A DNA stretch of 8,368 nt, from contig DAOSWM010000103.1 in the NCBI GenBank assembly GCA_035380045.1, forward strand, positions 1 through 8,368, in the 5' to 3' direction. The notes under the pieces are model-generated. The model was not told where the DNA came from. It saw only the letters and a program-made list of their open reading frames with translations, and did not search any database. Origin of the DNA: DAOSWM01 sp035380045. Its GTDB lineage: Bacteria; Bacteroidota; Bacteroidia; Bacteroidales; Tenuifilaceae. Of this stretch, positions 1 to 6,450 are shown in pieces (positions within the stretch are counted from its first letter, which is position 1; each line of letters opens with the position of its first letter). The position numbers and the translations under genes are program-made.

Positions 1-13
1 GTTTCATATGAAA

Positions 14-52
14 AAAAAGGTTAATTTGCCTATAGGATAAATTAACCTTTTT
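14..52 (+). terminator. Perfect 14-bp hairpin with a U-tract just upstream of the receptor start
   Basis: Seen: AAAAAGGTTAATTT (14-27) and AAATTAACCTTTTT (39-52) are perfect reverse complements around an 11-nt loop that contains the palindrome CCTATAGG. The right arm ends in five T, so a plus-strand transcript would form an A+T-rich stem ending in a U-run, as in an intrinsic terminator; the A-run in the left arm makes the same true of the minus strand. A second pair, GTTTCAT (1-7) with ATGAAAC (54-60), extends the fold over the ATG of the next gene. Inference: either the terminator of a gene lying left of the window, or a leader structure controlling the receptor gene. The window edge prevents a choice. 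Confidence 0.55.
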
Positions 53-53
53 G

Positions 54-2048
54 ATGAAACGCCTTTGCTCATTCGTAATTCTCCTTGCAGTAAGTATTAT
101 GGGTTACTCCCAGGAGCCAGATACAGTTGATGTTCTTGGGCTTTCGCTTGAAGATTTGCTTAATCTGAAGGTATCTGTTAGCACAAAACAATCCACAAAA
201 ATTAGGGAAACCCCTGGTATTGTTACGGTTATTACCGATGAAGAAATTCAACAGAGTGGAGCCCGTGATATTATCGATCTATTTCAGCTACTTGTTCCAG
301 GTTTCGATTTTGGTGTAGATGTTGAGGGGGTGGTGGGCGCTGGCGTGAGAGGTTTATGGGCGCACGAGGGGAAGGTTCTTTTTATGATCGACGAGCAGGA
401 AGTGAACGAAGGAATGTTTGGTACTGTTCAGCTAGGAAATCATTTCTCTTTAGAAAATATTCAACGAATTGAAATTATTAGAGGTCCTGGATCGGCTGTT
501 TACGGTGGTTTTGCCAGCGTTGCAGTGGTGAACATTATTTCTCGAAAAGGCAATGGAACAGGAGGTTATGCAAGTTACTTACTCTCATCAACGGGAGAAA
601 CAACCCTTCATAACAATCTGTCGTTTGGGGCTTATTCCGATAGGAATGGTTTAAAATTCAGTTTGAGCGGAACTTATGGGAAGGGTTCCCGAAGTGAAAA
701 AAATTATGTTGATTACCACGGAACCTCTCGAACAATGGAAGGGAACAGCGAGCTTAATCCTGCCAGCTTAAATCTTCAGCTCAAGTACAAGGGTTTCGAG
801 TTTATTAATATTGTTGATGAATACCGAATAACACAAATCGACCTTTGGGATGAGGTTTATACCGGCATTGCGCTCGATGAACATTTTTTTGGAAACTTTA
901 CGCAGGCAAAGTACACGTTTAAACTAAGTGAGAACTTTACGTTAGTTCCAAAATTGAACTTCAAGAAACAAATACCCTGGAACCTGAATCTTACCGACGA
1001 TTACTTTGCCTACACAAATAACAAGGAGTTTTACAGAATATCTGGGGGTGTTATGGCAAGCTACAATCTCAACTCCATGATTAGTTTTTTTTCGGGAGTT
1101 GAGTATTCCGATGACCGATTGCAAATGCCAGATTTTGTTCATCAGTACGAAGAAACATTTGCAAATGGAACTAATACATTGGGCTATAATAATTTCGCTG
1201 CGTATATTCAGGGGAATTTAAATACAAAGTTTCTGAATTTTAACCTGGGAGCACGTTACGATCTTTCCAGTCAGTTTGGCGATGCCTTTGTCCCTAGAAT
1301 TGGTATTACAAAGGCATTTGAGAAATTTCATTTTAAGCTTATGGCGAGCCAATCATTTAGGGTTCCCGGGGGAATAATTCCAAACCGAATACCACAGGGA
1401 ATTGATGGAGTTACGCCCGAGCGGGGTACTAACTTCGAGTTTGAGTTGGGATATAAACTTCCCTACAATTTCTGGATTGTTATTAATGGATTCGACATAT
1501 CGTTTAAGGATGTAATTGTATACGGTGCAACACCATCGGGTGTAGGAACGTACAAGAACGAAGGTAAAATTGGAACGCAGGGTTTTGAGGGAGAGGTGAA
1601 GCATCTTTCGGAGAAGTGGAGCGCAAACCTTAACGTTTCTTTCTACAGGGTTAGTAAAAATAGAACTGATAGCGCATTCGTTGTTAATGATTACGAGGAC
1701 CTTTTTCTTGGATTTTCCCCCATTAGAGTAAACGCAATGGTGGGTATCAAACCAACTCGAGTGATTACTATAACCCCAACACTATCGTACTATGGGGAGA
1801 GGGTTGCTTATAATCAATTCGATTCAAATCTTCAGCAGGACATTCTTCAAGTTTTCGACCCGGTGATTCTTGTAAACCTAAATTGTAAAGTTAAGGATTT
1901 ACTAGTTAAAAACTTTTCGGTTGACATTGGTTTACATAACATTCTAGGGGCTAGTTTTGAATACCTTCAACCCTATCAGGGGTCACATGGTTCACTCCCG
2001 GCGCTTGATAGAAGTGTAAAAGTGAAGTTAAGCTACATGTTCCAATAA
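54..2048 (+). CDS. TonB-dependent outer-membrane receptor, compact (non-SusC) type
   Basis: A 664-residue outer-membrane beta-barrel receptor of the TonB-dependent family, which imports ligands such as siderophores, vitamin B12 or metals using TonB/ExbBD energy. Seen: signal peptide at residues 1-19 (hydrophobic FVILLAVSIM, then G-Y-S before Q20); plug domain at about 44-165 with RETPGIVTVITDEEI, the LVPGF segment, IEIIRGPGSAVYGG and VVNIISRKG; the remainder (about 170-664) alternates beta strands and loops as in the barrel, ending in KLSYMFQ. It lacks the N-terminal carboxypeptidase-regulatory domain of roughly 1000-residue SusC proteins, so it is closer to BtuB/CirA-sized receptors. The ATG at 54 is chosen over the in-frame TTG at 51 because it directly precedes the basic signal-peptide start MKRL. 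There is no clear Shine-Dalgarno, and the start lies in a palindrome. It converges on the chemoreceptor/yfiR pair. The ligand cannot be read from sequence. The family call is secure, the ligand open. Confidence 0.93.
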   Translation: MKRLCSFVILLAVSIMGYSQEPDTVDVLGLSLEDLLNLKVSVSTKQSTKIRETPGIVTVITDEEIQQSGARDIIDLFQLLVPGFDFGVDVEGVVGAGVRGLWAHEGKVLFMIDEQEVNEGMFGTVQLGNHFSLENIQRIEIIRGPGSAVYGGFASVAVVNIISRKGNGTGGYASYLLSSTGETTLHNNLSFGAYSDRNGLKFSLSGTYGKGSRSEKNYVDYHGTSRTMEGNSELNPASLNLQLKYKGFEFINIVDEYRITQIDLWDEVYTGIALDEHFFGNFTQAKYTFKLSENFTLVPKLNFKKQIPWNLNLTDDYFAYTNNKEFYRISGGVMASYNLNSMISFFSGVEYSDDRLQMPDFVHQYEETFANGTNTLGYNNFAAYIQGNLNTKFLNFNLGARYDLSSQFGDAFVPRIGITKAFEKFHFKLMASQSFRVPGGIIPNRIPQGIDGVTPERGTNFEFELGYKLPYNFWIVINGFDISFKDVIVYGATPSGVGTYKNEGKIGTQGFEGEVKHLSEKWSANLNVSFYRVSKNRTDSAFVVNDYEDLFLGFSPIRVNAMVGIKPTRVITITPTLSYYGERVAYNQFDSNLQQDILQVFDPVILVNLNCKVKDLLVKNFSVDIGLHNILGASFEYLQPYQGSHGSLPALDRSVKVKLSYMFQ

Positions 2049-2087
2049 AAAAACACCCCAAAAGTTTTGTGTCTAACTTTTGGGGTG
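2047..2087 (-). terminator. Intrinsic terminator between convergent receptor and chemoreceptor genes
   Basis: Seen: CACCCCAAAAGTT (2054-2066) and AACTTTTGGGGTG (2075-2087) form a perfect 13-bp stem with an 8-nt loop. Read on the minus strand, the stem is followed by seven T (complement of 2047-2053), a textbook intrinsic terminator for the yfiR-chemoreceptor transcript. On the plus strand the stem is preceded by an A-run and followed by CATATCACA, so it is weaker as a terminator for the receptor gene, although it starts 5 bp after that gene's stop and may act on both. Confidence 0.9.
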
Positions 2088-2121
2088 CATATCACATTAG
2101 AGTTATTGTCAGCCTTTTATT

Positions 2122-3870
2122 TTAAAACTTTTCGTAATCATCATCCTTGCTGCTGCCAAATTCTCCCCCTAAATTTATTTTAAAACCTTTCCCTTCATTA
2201 GGTTTGGGTGCAGTTTTTGCAACTTGAGTTATTTTGTTGGGCTCTTTTTTAGGAGTTTTACTGGCTATGTTTTTAGCATCGGTTTGTTTGATGTCCTTTT
2301 TGTTGAACTGGGGTTTCTTAGAAAGCTTACTTTTCTGGTCGGTTTTAAAGAAACTAATGGTTTCTTTAAGCCTAGTTGCTTCCTCGTTCAACCGTTCCGA
2401 ACTCGAAACCAGCACCTCAGAGTTGGCCGCATTCTGCTGTGTTACATTGTTGAGCTGCTGAATGGCATTGTTAATTTGCTCAGCACCATTTGTTTGCTCC
2501 ATACTCCCAGCAGTGATTTCCTGTATAAGTACTGACGTTCGCTTAATTTCGGGAATAATATTTCGAATTAAATCAACGGATGATTCGGTGTTGACAACAC
2601 TCTCCTTGGCCAGTTTAAATATCTCATCGGCGGCAACCTTACTGCGTTCGGCAAGTTTTCGAACCTCGGCAGCAACAACAGCAAATCCCTTTCCATGCTC
2701 GCCGGCACGGGCAGCCTCAACGGCAGCATTAAGCGCCAACAGGTTTGTTTGGAAAGCAATGTCGTTCACAATATTTATCCTATCAGAAATTATTCTGATT
2801 GAATCCATGCTTTTTTCCGATTCTACTCCGATTTTCTCGATATCGTGGGCCAACTTATCGGAAATTTTGTTCGTGTTGTTTGAGTTTTCAGTATTCTGTT
2901 GAATGTTGGCCACCATTTCTTCCATCGATGATGAAACTTCTTGTGCGCTACTTGCTTGGGTTGAGGCTCCATCGGAGATTCCTTGGGCGATTCCATTCAA
3001 CTCAACGCTGGCAAGAGATATTTCTTCAGCACCTGAAACTATTGACACAACAATGTTTCGAAGTCGAACTATCATTTCGCGCAGGTCGAAAAGTAGTTTT
3101 GCAATCTCATCGTTTCCCTGAATCTCAAACGTACTTTGTAGGTCGCCATTCGAAAGTTCAGAAATTGCATTAGAGGCAGTATTTATCGATCGGGTAATGA
3201 TATTGGTAAGGTAGTACGAAACAATAATCCCAATTACCACAACAAGAATTCCACTAATAATTACAAAAATTCTAAAGAAGGAGGTTGACTCCTGTATTTC
3301 GGAGTAGGAGCTGAGGGCAATTTCCTGCTGCTTCTCAATAAGGGATGAAAATTGATTGAGAACCTCATCGGTTGTAGACATTATCGATCCGTTACTATCA
3401 ACCATGCCTTCTACCTCCATCAGCACCATAAAATCGTTGTAGCTCTCAAATGTATTTAACATGGCCATAACATTCTGATGCTCAGGGAAAAGTTTCGATG
3501 TTATGGTGTTGTTTATGGAGTTAAATAGTTCCTTGTCTTGTACGTCCCATTTCTGGGTAAGAGGGGTTATTTCATCAATAAGATTTGGGTAGAGGGTTGA
3601 ATGAAGATCCTCTAATCGTTTCTTGTCAGTTGTTCCTGGAAGCTTATCAATGTACACCCAGTTTTTAATGAGAAGTTTCGATTCAGTAATGAGGTTTTGT
3701 AGTTCAATTAACTTGTTTACTGAAGGTGTGTTTTGTTCGGATAGGTTTCGGTTTATCGAATCGTAACGGCTAAGAATAGCAAAAGTTATTATGGATACAA
3801 TTACAAAAAGGGTAATTACCAATCCAAAACCAACCATTAACTTTTTTGAAAGTGAAAATTTTACTTCCAT
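2122..3870 (-). CDS. Methyl-accepting chemotaxis protein with a C-terminal CheR-tether-like motif
   Basis: A 582-residue transmembrane chemoreceptor that senses a periplasmic signal and controls CheA through its cytoplasmic hairpin. Seen: short basic N-terminus; TM1 at about 11-33; helical periplasmic region at about 34-197, four-helix-bundle-like, with no PAS or Cache signature obvious to me; TM2 at about 198-222; HAMP at about 222-275, including ISELSNGDL; signalling domain at about 276-510 with the invariant tip (QTNLLALNAAVEAARAGE at 374-391, then FAVVAAEVRKLAERS). ASSAQEVSSS (306-315) fits the receptor methylation consensus, with Q310/E311 as the modified pair. Residues about 511-577 are Lys/Pro/Asn-rich and look unstructured. 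The last five residues, DYEKF, fit the x-aromatic-x-x-aromatic CheR-docking pentapeptide. The gene starts 21 bp after the yfiR-like stop and ends at a strong terminator, so the two are probably cotranscribed. The start ATG immediately precedes the signal-anchor segment; no Shine-Dalgarno is visible. Confidence 0.95.
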   Translation of the reverse strand: MEVKFSLSKKLMVGFGLVITLFVIVSIITFAILSRYDSINRNLSEQNTPSVNKLIELQNLITESKLLIKNWVYIDKLPGTTDKKRLEDLHSTLYPNLIDEITPLTQKWDVQDKELFNSINNTITSKLFPEHQNVMAMLNTFESYNDFMVLMEVEGMVDSNGSIMSTTDEVLNQFSSLIEKQQEIALSSYSEIQESTSFFRIFVIISGILVVVIGIIVSYYLTNIITRSINTASNAISELSNGDLQSTFEIQGNDEIAKLLFDLREMIVRLRNIVVSIVSGAEEISLASVELNGIAQGISDGASTQASSAQEVSSSMEEMVANIQQNTENSNNTNKISDKLAHDIEKIGVESEKSMDSIRIISDRINIVNDIAFQTNLLALNAAVEAARAGEHGKGFAVVAAEVRKLAERSKVAADEIFKLAKESVVNTESSVDLIRNIIPEIKRTSVLIQEITAGSMEQTNGAEQINNAIQQLNNVTQQNAANSEVLVSSSERLNEEATRLKETISFFKTDQKSKLSKKPQFNKKDIKQTDAKNIASKTPKKEPNKITQVAKTAPKPNEGKGFKINLGGEFGSSKDDDYEKF

Positions 3871-3891
3871 TTTATTGGGGATTATTAGTTT

Positions 3892-4428
3892 TTAGTAAAT
3901 ATTTGATGCCAGTTTGTAAAGCTGGTCATTCACATTAAGTGAATGAGTTGACATAAAGCTTCTGCTTATTTCGTATTGGATTTTTGACGACTCTCTTAGA
4001 AACACAATGCTAACACCAGCCCCAACTCTAGCGTCGCCCTGTTGATCCCCGATGATTAGTGTACATGCATTCCCAATTTTTTCGTTAGCAGCCCTTAAAT
4101 CATCTTTCTTTGCATCGGGCATAAAAAGGATATTGCATTTTGTTACCTCGTTTAAGCTGGCAAAACTTTTCACTTCAATTTTTTGTTCAGCTACTTTCCT
4201 AACTTGTAGTGCAGTAAGCTCGGAAACTAGCGTTGGGTAGTTTCCAACAACTCCTACCACAAAGTTTCCGGTTTTACCCTCAGGGCACCACTCAATTAGC
4301 CGGGTTAGCTGGTAAACAAATGCTGTTTGTAGTTTCTCCTTTTGTGCATTGGCTGTAAATACAAGTAAAGCCAAGAAAATAGTTGTAAGTACCTTAAATG
4401 CTGAATTACGAAAAGGAATAGTTTTCAT
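3892..4428 (-). CDS. YfiR family (DUF4154) periplasmic protein
   Basis: A 178-residue small exported protein. Seen: signal peptide at residues 1-28 (basic start, hydrophobic FKVLTTIFLALLVF, cleavage after TANA); mature YfiR-like domain at about 31-176 with family features: KLQTAFVYQLTRLIEW near the start, FVVGVVGNYP as the first beta strand, CNILFMPDA (C98) at the family's conserved Cys-x-x-LF position, the segment TLIIGDQQG, GAGVSIVFL, IQYEISRS, and a C-terminal helix ending LYKLASNIY. In Pseudomonas aeruginosa YfiR is a periplasmic inhibitor of the membrane diguanylate cyclase YfiN. Here there is no cyclase; the downstream partner is a chemoreceptor, so I infer that this protein modulates or feeds the receptor's periplasmic domain. 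Three cysteines are present (48, 98, 122), fewer than in the Pseudomonas protein as I recall it. First gene of a two-gene operon. The family call rests on pattern recognition, not a profile search. Confidence 0.85.
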   Translation of the reverse strand: MKTIPFRNSAFKVLTTIFLALLVFTANAQKEKLQTAFVYQLTRLIEWCPEGKTGNFVVGVVGNYPTLVSELTALQVRKVAEQKIEVKSFASLNEVTKCNILFMPDAKKDDLRAANEKIGNACTLIIGDQQGDARVGAGVSIVFLRESSKIQYEISRSFMSTHSLNVNDQLYKLASNIY

Positions 4429-4451
4429 AACTAAAAATTTATTTGATTATA

Positions 4452-4499
4452 GCATGTGCTAAAAAAATAATTTTTGAGAATCATTTTAGCTTTACATGC
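4452..4499. repeat. Interrupted inverted repeat upstream of yfiR-like
   Basis: Seen: GCATGTGCTAAAA (4452-4464) pairs with TTTTAGC (4484-4490) and ACATGC (4494-4499), 13 bp in total with a 3-nt TTT bulge and a 19-nt A+T-rich loop. It lies 24-71 bp upstream of the yfiR-like ATG, so it would fall in that operon's promoter or 5' leader. There is no T-run on either side, so it is not a standard terminator. Its function is unknown; it could be an operator or a leader hairpin. Confidence 0.4.
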
Positions 4500-4632
4500 C
4501 CATAATATAGTTAAAATAATTTAATATATAGCATAGTTAGGAATCTTTCTTTGCTTCTACGCAAATAATATTAAACAGTTGCATAGCTGTTAAACAAATG
4601 CACACAACAAGTAGGCCAAAATATTTTTAGAG

Positions 4633-4647
4633 TATTCTATTAGAATA
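4633..4647. promoter_or_regulatory. Perfect 7-1-7 palindrome, candidate operator
   Basis: Seen: TATTCTA-T-TAGAATA is a perfect dyad with a single central base, about 205 bp upstream of the yfiR-like start and 179 bp upstream of cysS. A 7-1-7 layout is typical of sites for dimeric regulators such as the Fur family, but the bases do not match the Fur or PerR consensus. In such A+T-rich DNA a chance dyad is possible. Confidence 0.3.
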
Positions 4648-4657
4648 AAACATAGTT

Positions 4658-4684
4658 GTTTTGTTTTTGTTTAAAAACCAAAAC
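4658..4684. repeat. A+T-rich hairpin in the divergent intergenic region
   Basis: Seen: GTTTTGTTTTT (4658-4668) pairs with AAAAACCAAAAC (4673-4684) with one bulged C and a GTTT loop. It starts 11 bp after the 7-1-7 palindrome. No clear U-tract follows on the plus strand, so it is a weak terminator at best. It may be only low-complexity sequence folding on itself. Confidence 0.3.
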
Positions 4685-4776
4685 ATATTCTCATACAAAC
4701 CAAATAGTTCTGCATGGAAATACTTCCAAATAAAGTAAGTAATAATGTAAAAACAAACAAGAATATTGAAAAATGC

Positions 4777-4784
4777 TACCTTTG
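4777..4784 (+). promoter_or_regulatory. Bacteroidota-type -7 promoter element for cysS
   Basis: TACCTTTG is an exact match to the TAnnTTTG -7 element used by the primary sigma factor of Bacteroidota. It sits 41 bp before the cysS ATG, giving an expected transcription start near 4791 and a leader of roughly 35 nt. No convincing TTTG -33 element lies at the usual distance; the nearest TTG (4766-4768) is too close. The call rests on the -7 match and position. Confidence 0.6.
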
Positions 4785-4825
4785 CATTCTATATAGAAAA
4801 AACCTATTAAACGCAGTTTAACAAA

Positions 4826-6286
4826 ATGGAACTCCAGATATACAACACGCTAACTAGGAAAAAGGACGTATTCACACCAATCAATCCTCCACATGTAGGG
4901 CTCTATGTATGTGGGCCAACAGTTTATAGTGATGTTCACTTGGGGAATTGCCGAACTTTCATTTCGTTCGATTTAATTTATCGATACTTACTTTTCTTAG
5001 GGTACAAGGTGCGCTATGTTCGAAACATTACTGATGCTGGCCATTTGGAGGGCGACAGAGATGAGGGTGAAGATAAATTTGCCAAAAAAGCAAAGCTCGA
5101 GCAGCTCGAACCAATGGAGATTGTGCAAAAGTATACGCTGGGTTTTCACGAAGTAATGAGAATTTTTAACACCCTATCGCCCAGTATCGAACCAACTGCA
5201 ACCGGTCATATCAGCGAGCAAATTGAAATGATCAAAAAAATTCTTGAAGAGGGCTACGCTTACGAAAAGAACGGAACGGTTTACTTTGATGTAGAAAAGT
5301 ACAGCCAAGAATTTCCATACGGACAGCTAACCAACCGAAAACTTGAGGATTTGCTGGAAGGAACCCGCGAACTTAGCGGACAGGATGAAAAGCATGGGCG
5401 CCTCGATTTTGCACTTTGGATTGCAGCCAAACCCGAAACTTTAATGAAGTGGCCATCGCCCTGGGGTTGGGGTTTCCCTGGCTGGCACATCGAATGTTCT
5501 GCAATGAGCACAAAGTATTTGGGAACAACCTTCGATATTCACGGAGGAGGAATGGATTTACAGGCAACACACCACACAAACGAAATTGCGCAATCGCAGG
5601 CATGTAACCATACGGCTCCGGTTAAATACTGGATGCACACAAATATGCTTACCGTTAACGGAGCGAGAATGTCGAAATCAGCAGGGAACGGTTTTTTGCC
5701 TCACGAACTTTTTACGGGTAACCATCCTTTGCTCGAGAAAGGTTACTCTCCTATGGCTGTGCGATTCTTTATGATGCAATCGCACTACAGGAGCACGCTG
5801 GATTTTTCAAATGAAGCGTTACAAGCTTCCGAGAAGGGACTGCAGCGGTTAATGGCGGCAAATCGTGCAATGGATAAAATCAAACCAACCGATAAGTCAA
5901 CGGTTGATGTGAAAGACATTAACAGAGCATTTGATGCGTTAAACGATGATTTTAACAGCCCAATAGCTGTTGCAGTTCTGTTCGATTGGGTTCGAAATAT
6001 CAATTCACTTGCCGAAGGGAAAGAGCACATTACGCAGCCCGATTTGGATTCGTTGAAATCAACTTTCAGAACCCTGGTGTTCGATATTCTTGGATTGGTT
6101 GATGAGATGAACGAAGGATCGAAACATGCCGAGCTAACCGGCAAACTCATCGAAATGCTGCTGAATATGCGTTTACAGGCAAAGGCCAACAAGGATTTTG
6201 CAACATCCGACAGAATTCGTGATGATCTCAACAAGTTGGGTGTTACCGTGAAGGACCGAAAGGATGGGTTTGATTGGGAAATATAA
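4826..6286 (+). CDS. cysS: Cysteinyl-tRNA synthetase
   Basis: A class I aminoacyl-tRNA synthetase of 486 residues (family usually about 460-490) that activates cysteine with ATP and charges tRNA-Cys in the cytoplasm. Seen: the Rossmann catalytic core with C29 in YVCGPTVYSDVHLGN, where HLGN (38-41) is the HIGH signature; the remaining zinc site, C224 in WHIECSAMS with H249 and E253 in THHTNEIAQSQ; DIHGGGMDLQ at 237-246; RMSKS (281-285) as the KMSKS loop, with lysine 284; a helical anticodon-binding region from about 310; and the typical C-terminus with FATSDRIRDDLNKLGV and DRKDGFDWEI. All four zinc ligands and both ATP signatures are intact, so it should be functional. The common PHHENE segment appears here as THHTNE, which keeps the ligands. 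The gene has its own promoter element and no Shine-Dalgarno; a palindromic repeat follows it. Confidence 0.98.
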   Translation: MELQIYNTLTRKKDVFTPINPPHVGLYVCGPTVYSDVHLGNCRTFISFDLIYRYLLFLGYKVRYVRNITDAGHLEGDRDEGEDKFAKKAKLEQLEPMEIVQKYTLGFHEVMRIFNTLSPSIEPTATGHISEQIEMIKKILEEGYAYEKNGTVYFDVEKYSQEFPYGQLTNRKLEDLLEGTRELSGQDEKHGRLDFALWIAAKPETLMKWPSPWGWGFPGWHIECSAMSTKYLGTTFDIHGGGMDLQATHHTNEIAQSQACNHTAPVKYWMHTNMLTVNGARMSKSAGNGFLPHELFTGNHPLLEKGYSPMAVRFFMMQSHYRSTLDFSNEALQASEKGLQRLMAANRAMDKIKPTDKSTVDVKDINRAFDALNDDFNSPIAVAVLFDWVRNINSLAEGKEHITQPDLDSLKSTFRTLVFDILGLVDEMNEGSKHAELTGKLIEMLLNMRLQAKANKDFATSDRIRDDLNKLGVTVKDRKDGFDWEI

Positions 6287-6300
6287 ACCTAATTTATGTC

Positions 6301-6425
6301 AAATGTATGAAGCCAAAAGTATAAGGTCAAATGTGAATTAAATGTTTTAAAGTTCTTGAAATATACATTTAACGTTTGACCTGTCTGCCGACAGGCAGGC
6401 ATCTTACATCATACTTCTTACATTT
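6301..6425. repeat. Imperfect inverted-repeat element in the cysS-racemase spacer
   Basis: Seen: nearly the whole spacer folds back on itself. The outer arms AAATGTATGAAG (6301-6312) and CTTCTTACATTT (6414-6425) match at 11 of 12 positions. The inner arms 6324-6345 (AGGTCAAATGT, GAAT, TAAATGT) and 6365-6382 (ACATTTAACGTTTGACCT) pair over 18 positions with one G-U and a 4-nt bulge. The right arm carries an extra G+C-rich hairpin. A run of six T (6423-6428) follows, so the fold could also terminate cysS transcription. It codes for nothing visible. It resembles a small non-autonomous palindromic intergenic element, but no target-site duplication could be established and only one copy is in the window. 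Confidence 0.6.
6380..6401. repeat. Nested G+C-rich palindromic repeat (REP-like)
   Basis: Seen: two mutually exclusive hairpins overlap: CCTGTC/GACAGG with loop TGCC (6380-6395), and TGTCTGCC/GGCAGGCA with loop GACA (6382-6401, one G-T pair). It is far richer in G+C than its surroundings. I recall this CCTGTCTGCCGACAGGCAGG core recurring between genes in other Bacteroidota genomes, but cannot verify that here. It sits as an unpaired block in the right arm of the larger inverted repeat, as though inserted into it. Confidence 0.6.
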
Positions 6426-6450
6426 TTTCTTTTCACATTAATCTTGTATA

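Larger units (their letters stand above)
4429..4825. other. Divergent A+T-rich intergenic region between yfiR-like and cysS
   Basis: This 397-bp stretch holds no credible gene: stops are frequent in all frames and no tRNA-like or conserved RNA fold was recognised. It must carry the promoters of the minus-strand yfiR-chemoreceptor operon and of plus-strand cysS. A good promoter element was found only for cysS (4777-4784). For yfiR the closest minus-strand match is TA, three bases, then TTTG near 4560-4568, with one base too many in the spacer, so I do not call it. Three dyads in the region are listed separately. Confidence 0.7.

Noticed and set aside
8..40. Short frame MKKKVNLPIG upstream of the TonB receptor
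   Set aside because: It lies wholly inside the palindromic hairpin, is ten codons long and has no supporting signal.
2224..3173. Several plus-strand open frames opposite the chemoreceptor gene
   Set aside because: They are antisense to a complete, motif-rich chemoreceptor and show no domain, signal peptide or promoter of their own; hydrophobic and Ser-rich stretches come from the complement of its coding bias.
4429..4825. A small RNA or tRNA gene in the divergent spacer
   Set aside because: No cloverleaf-like pairing, CCA end or strong G+C-rich structure was found; the region is A+T-rich with only simple dyads.
5566..5592. THHTNE in place of PHHENE in the cysteinyl-tRNA synthetase
   Set aside because: The zinc ligands H249 and E253 are kept and the change looks like lineage variation, so it is not evidence of loss of function.
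5281..6234. Antisense and alternate-frame open frames within cysS
   Set aside because: cysS is complete with all catalytic and zinc residues; these frames show no recognisable protein features.
6439..6446. TAATCTTG as a promoter for the racemase gene
   Set aside because: It has one mismatch to TAnnTTTG and lies only 4 bp before the ATG, which would require a leaderless mRNA; no -33 element is seen.
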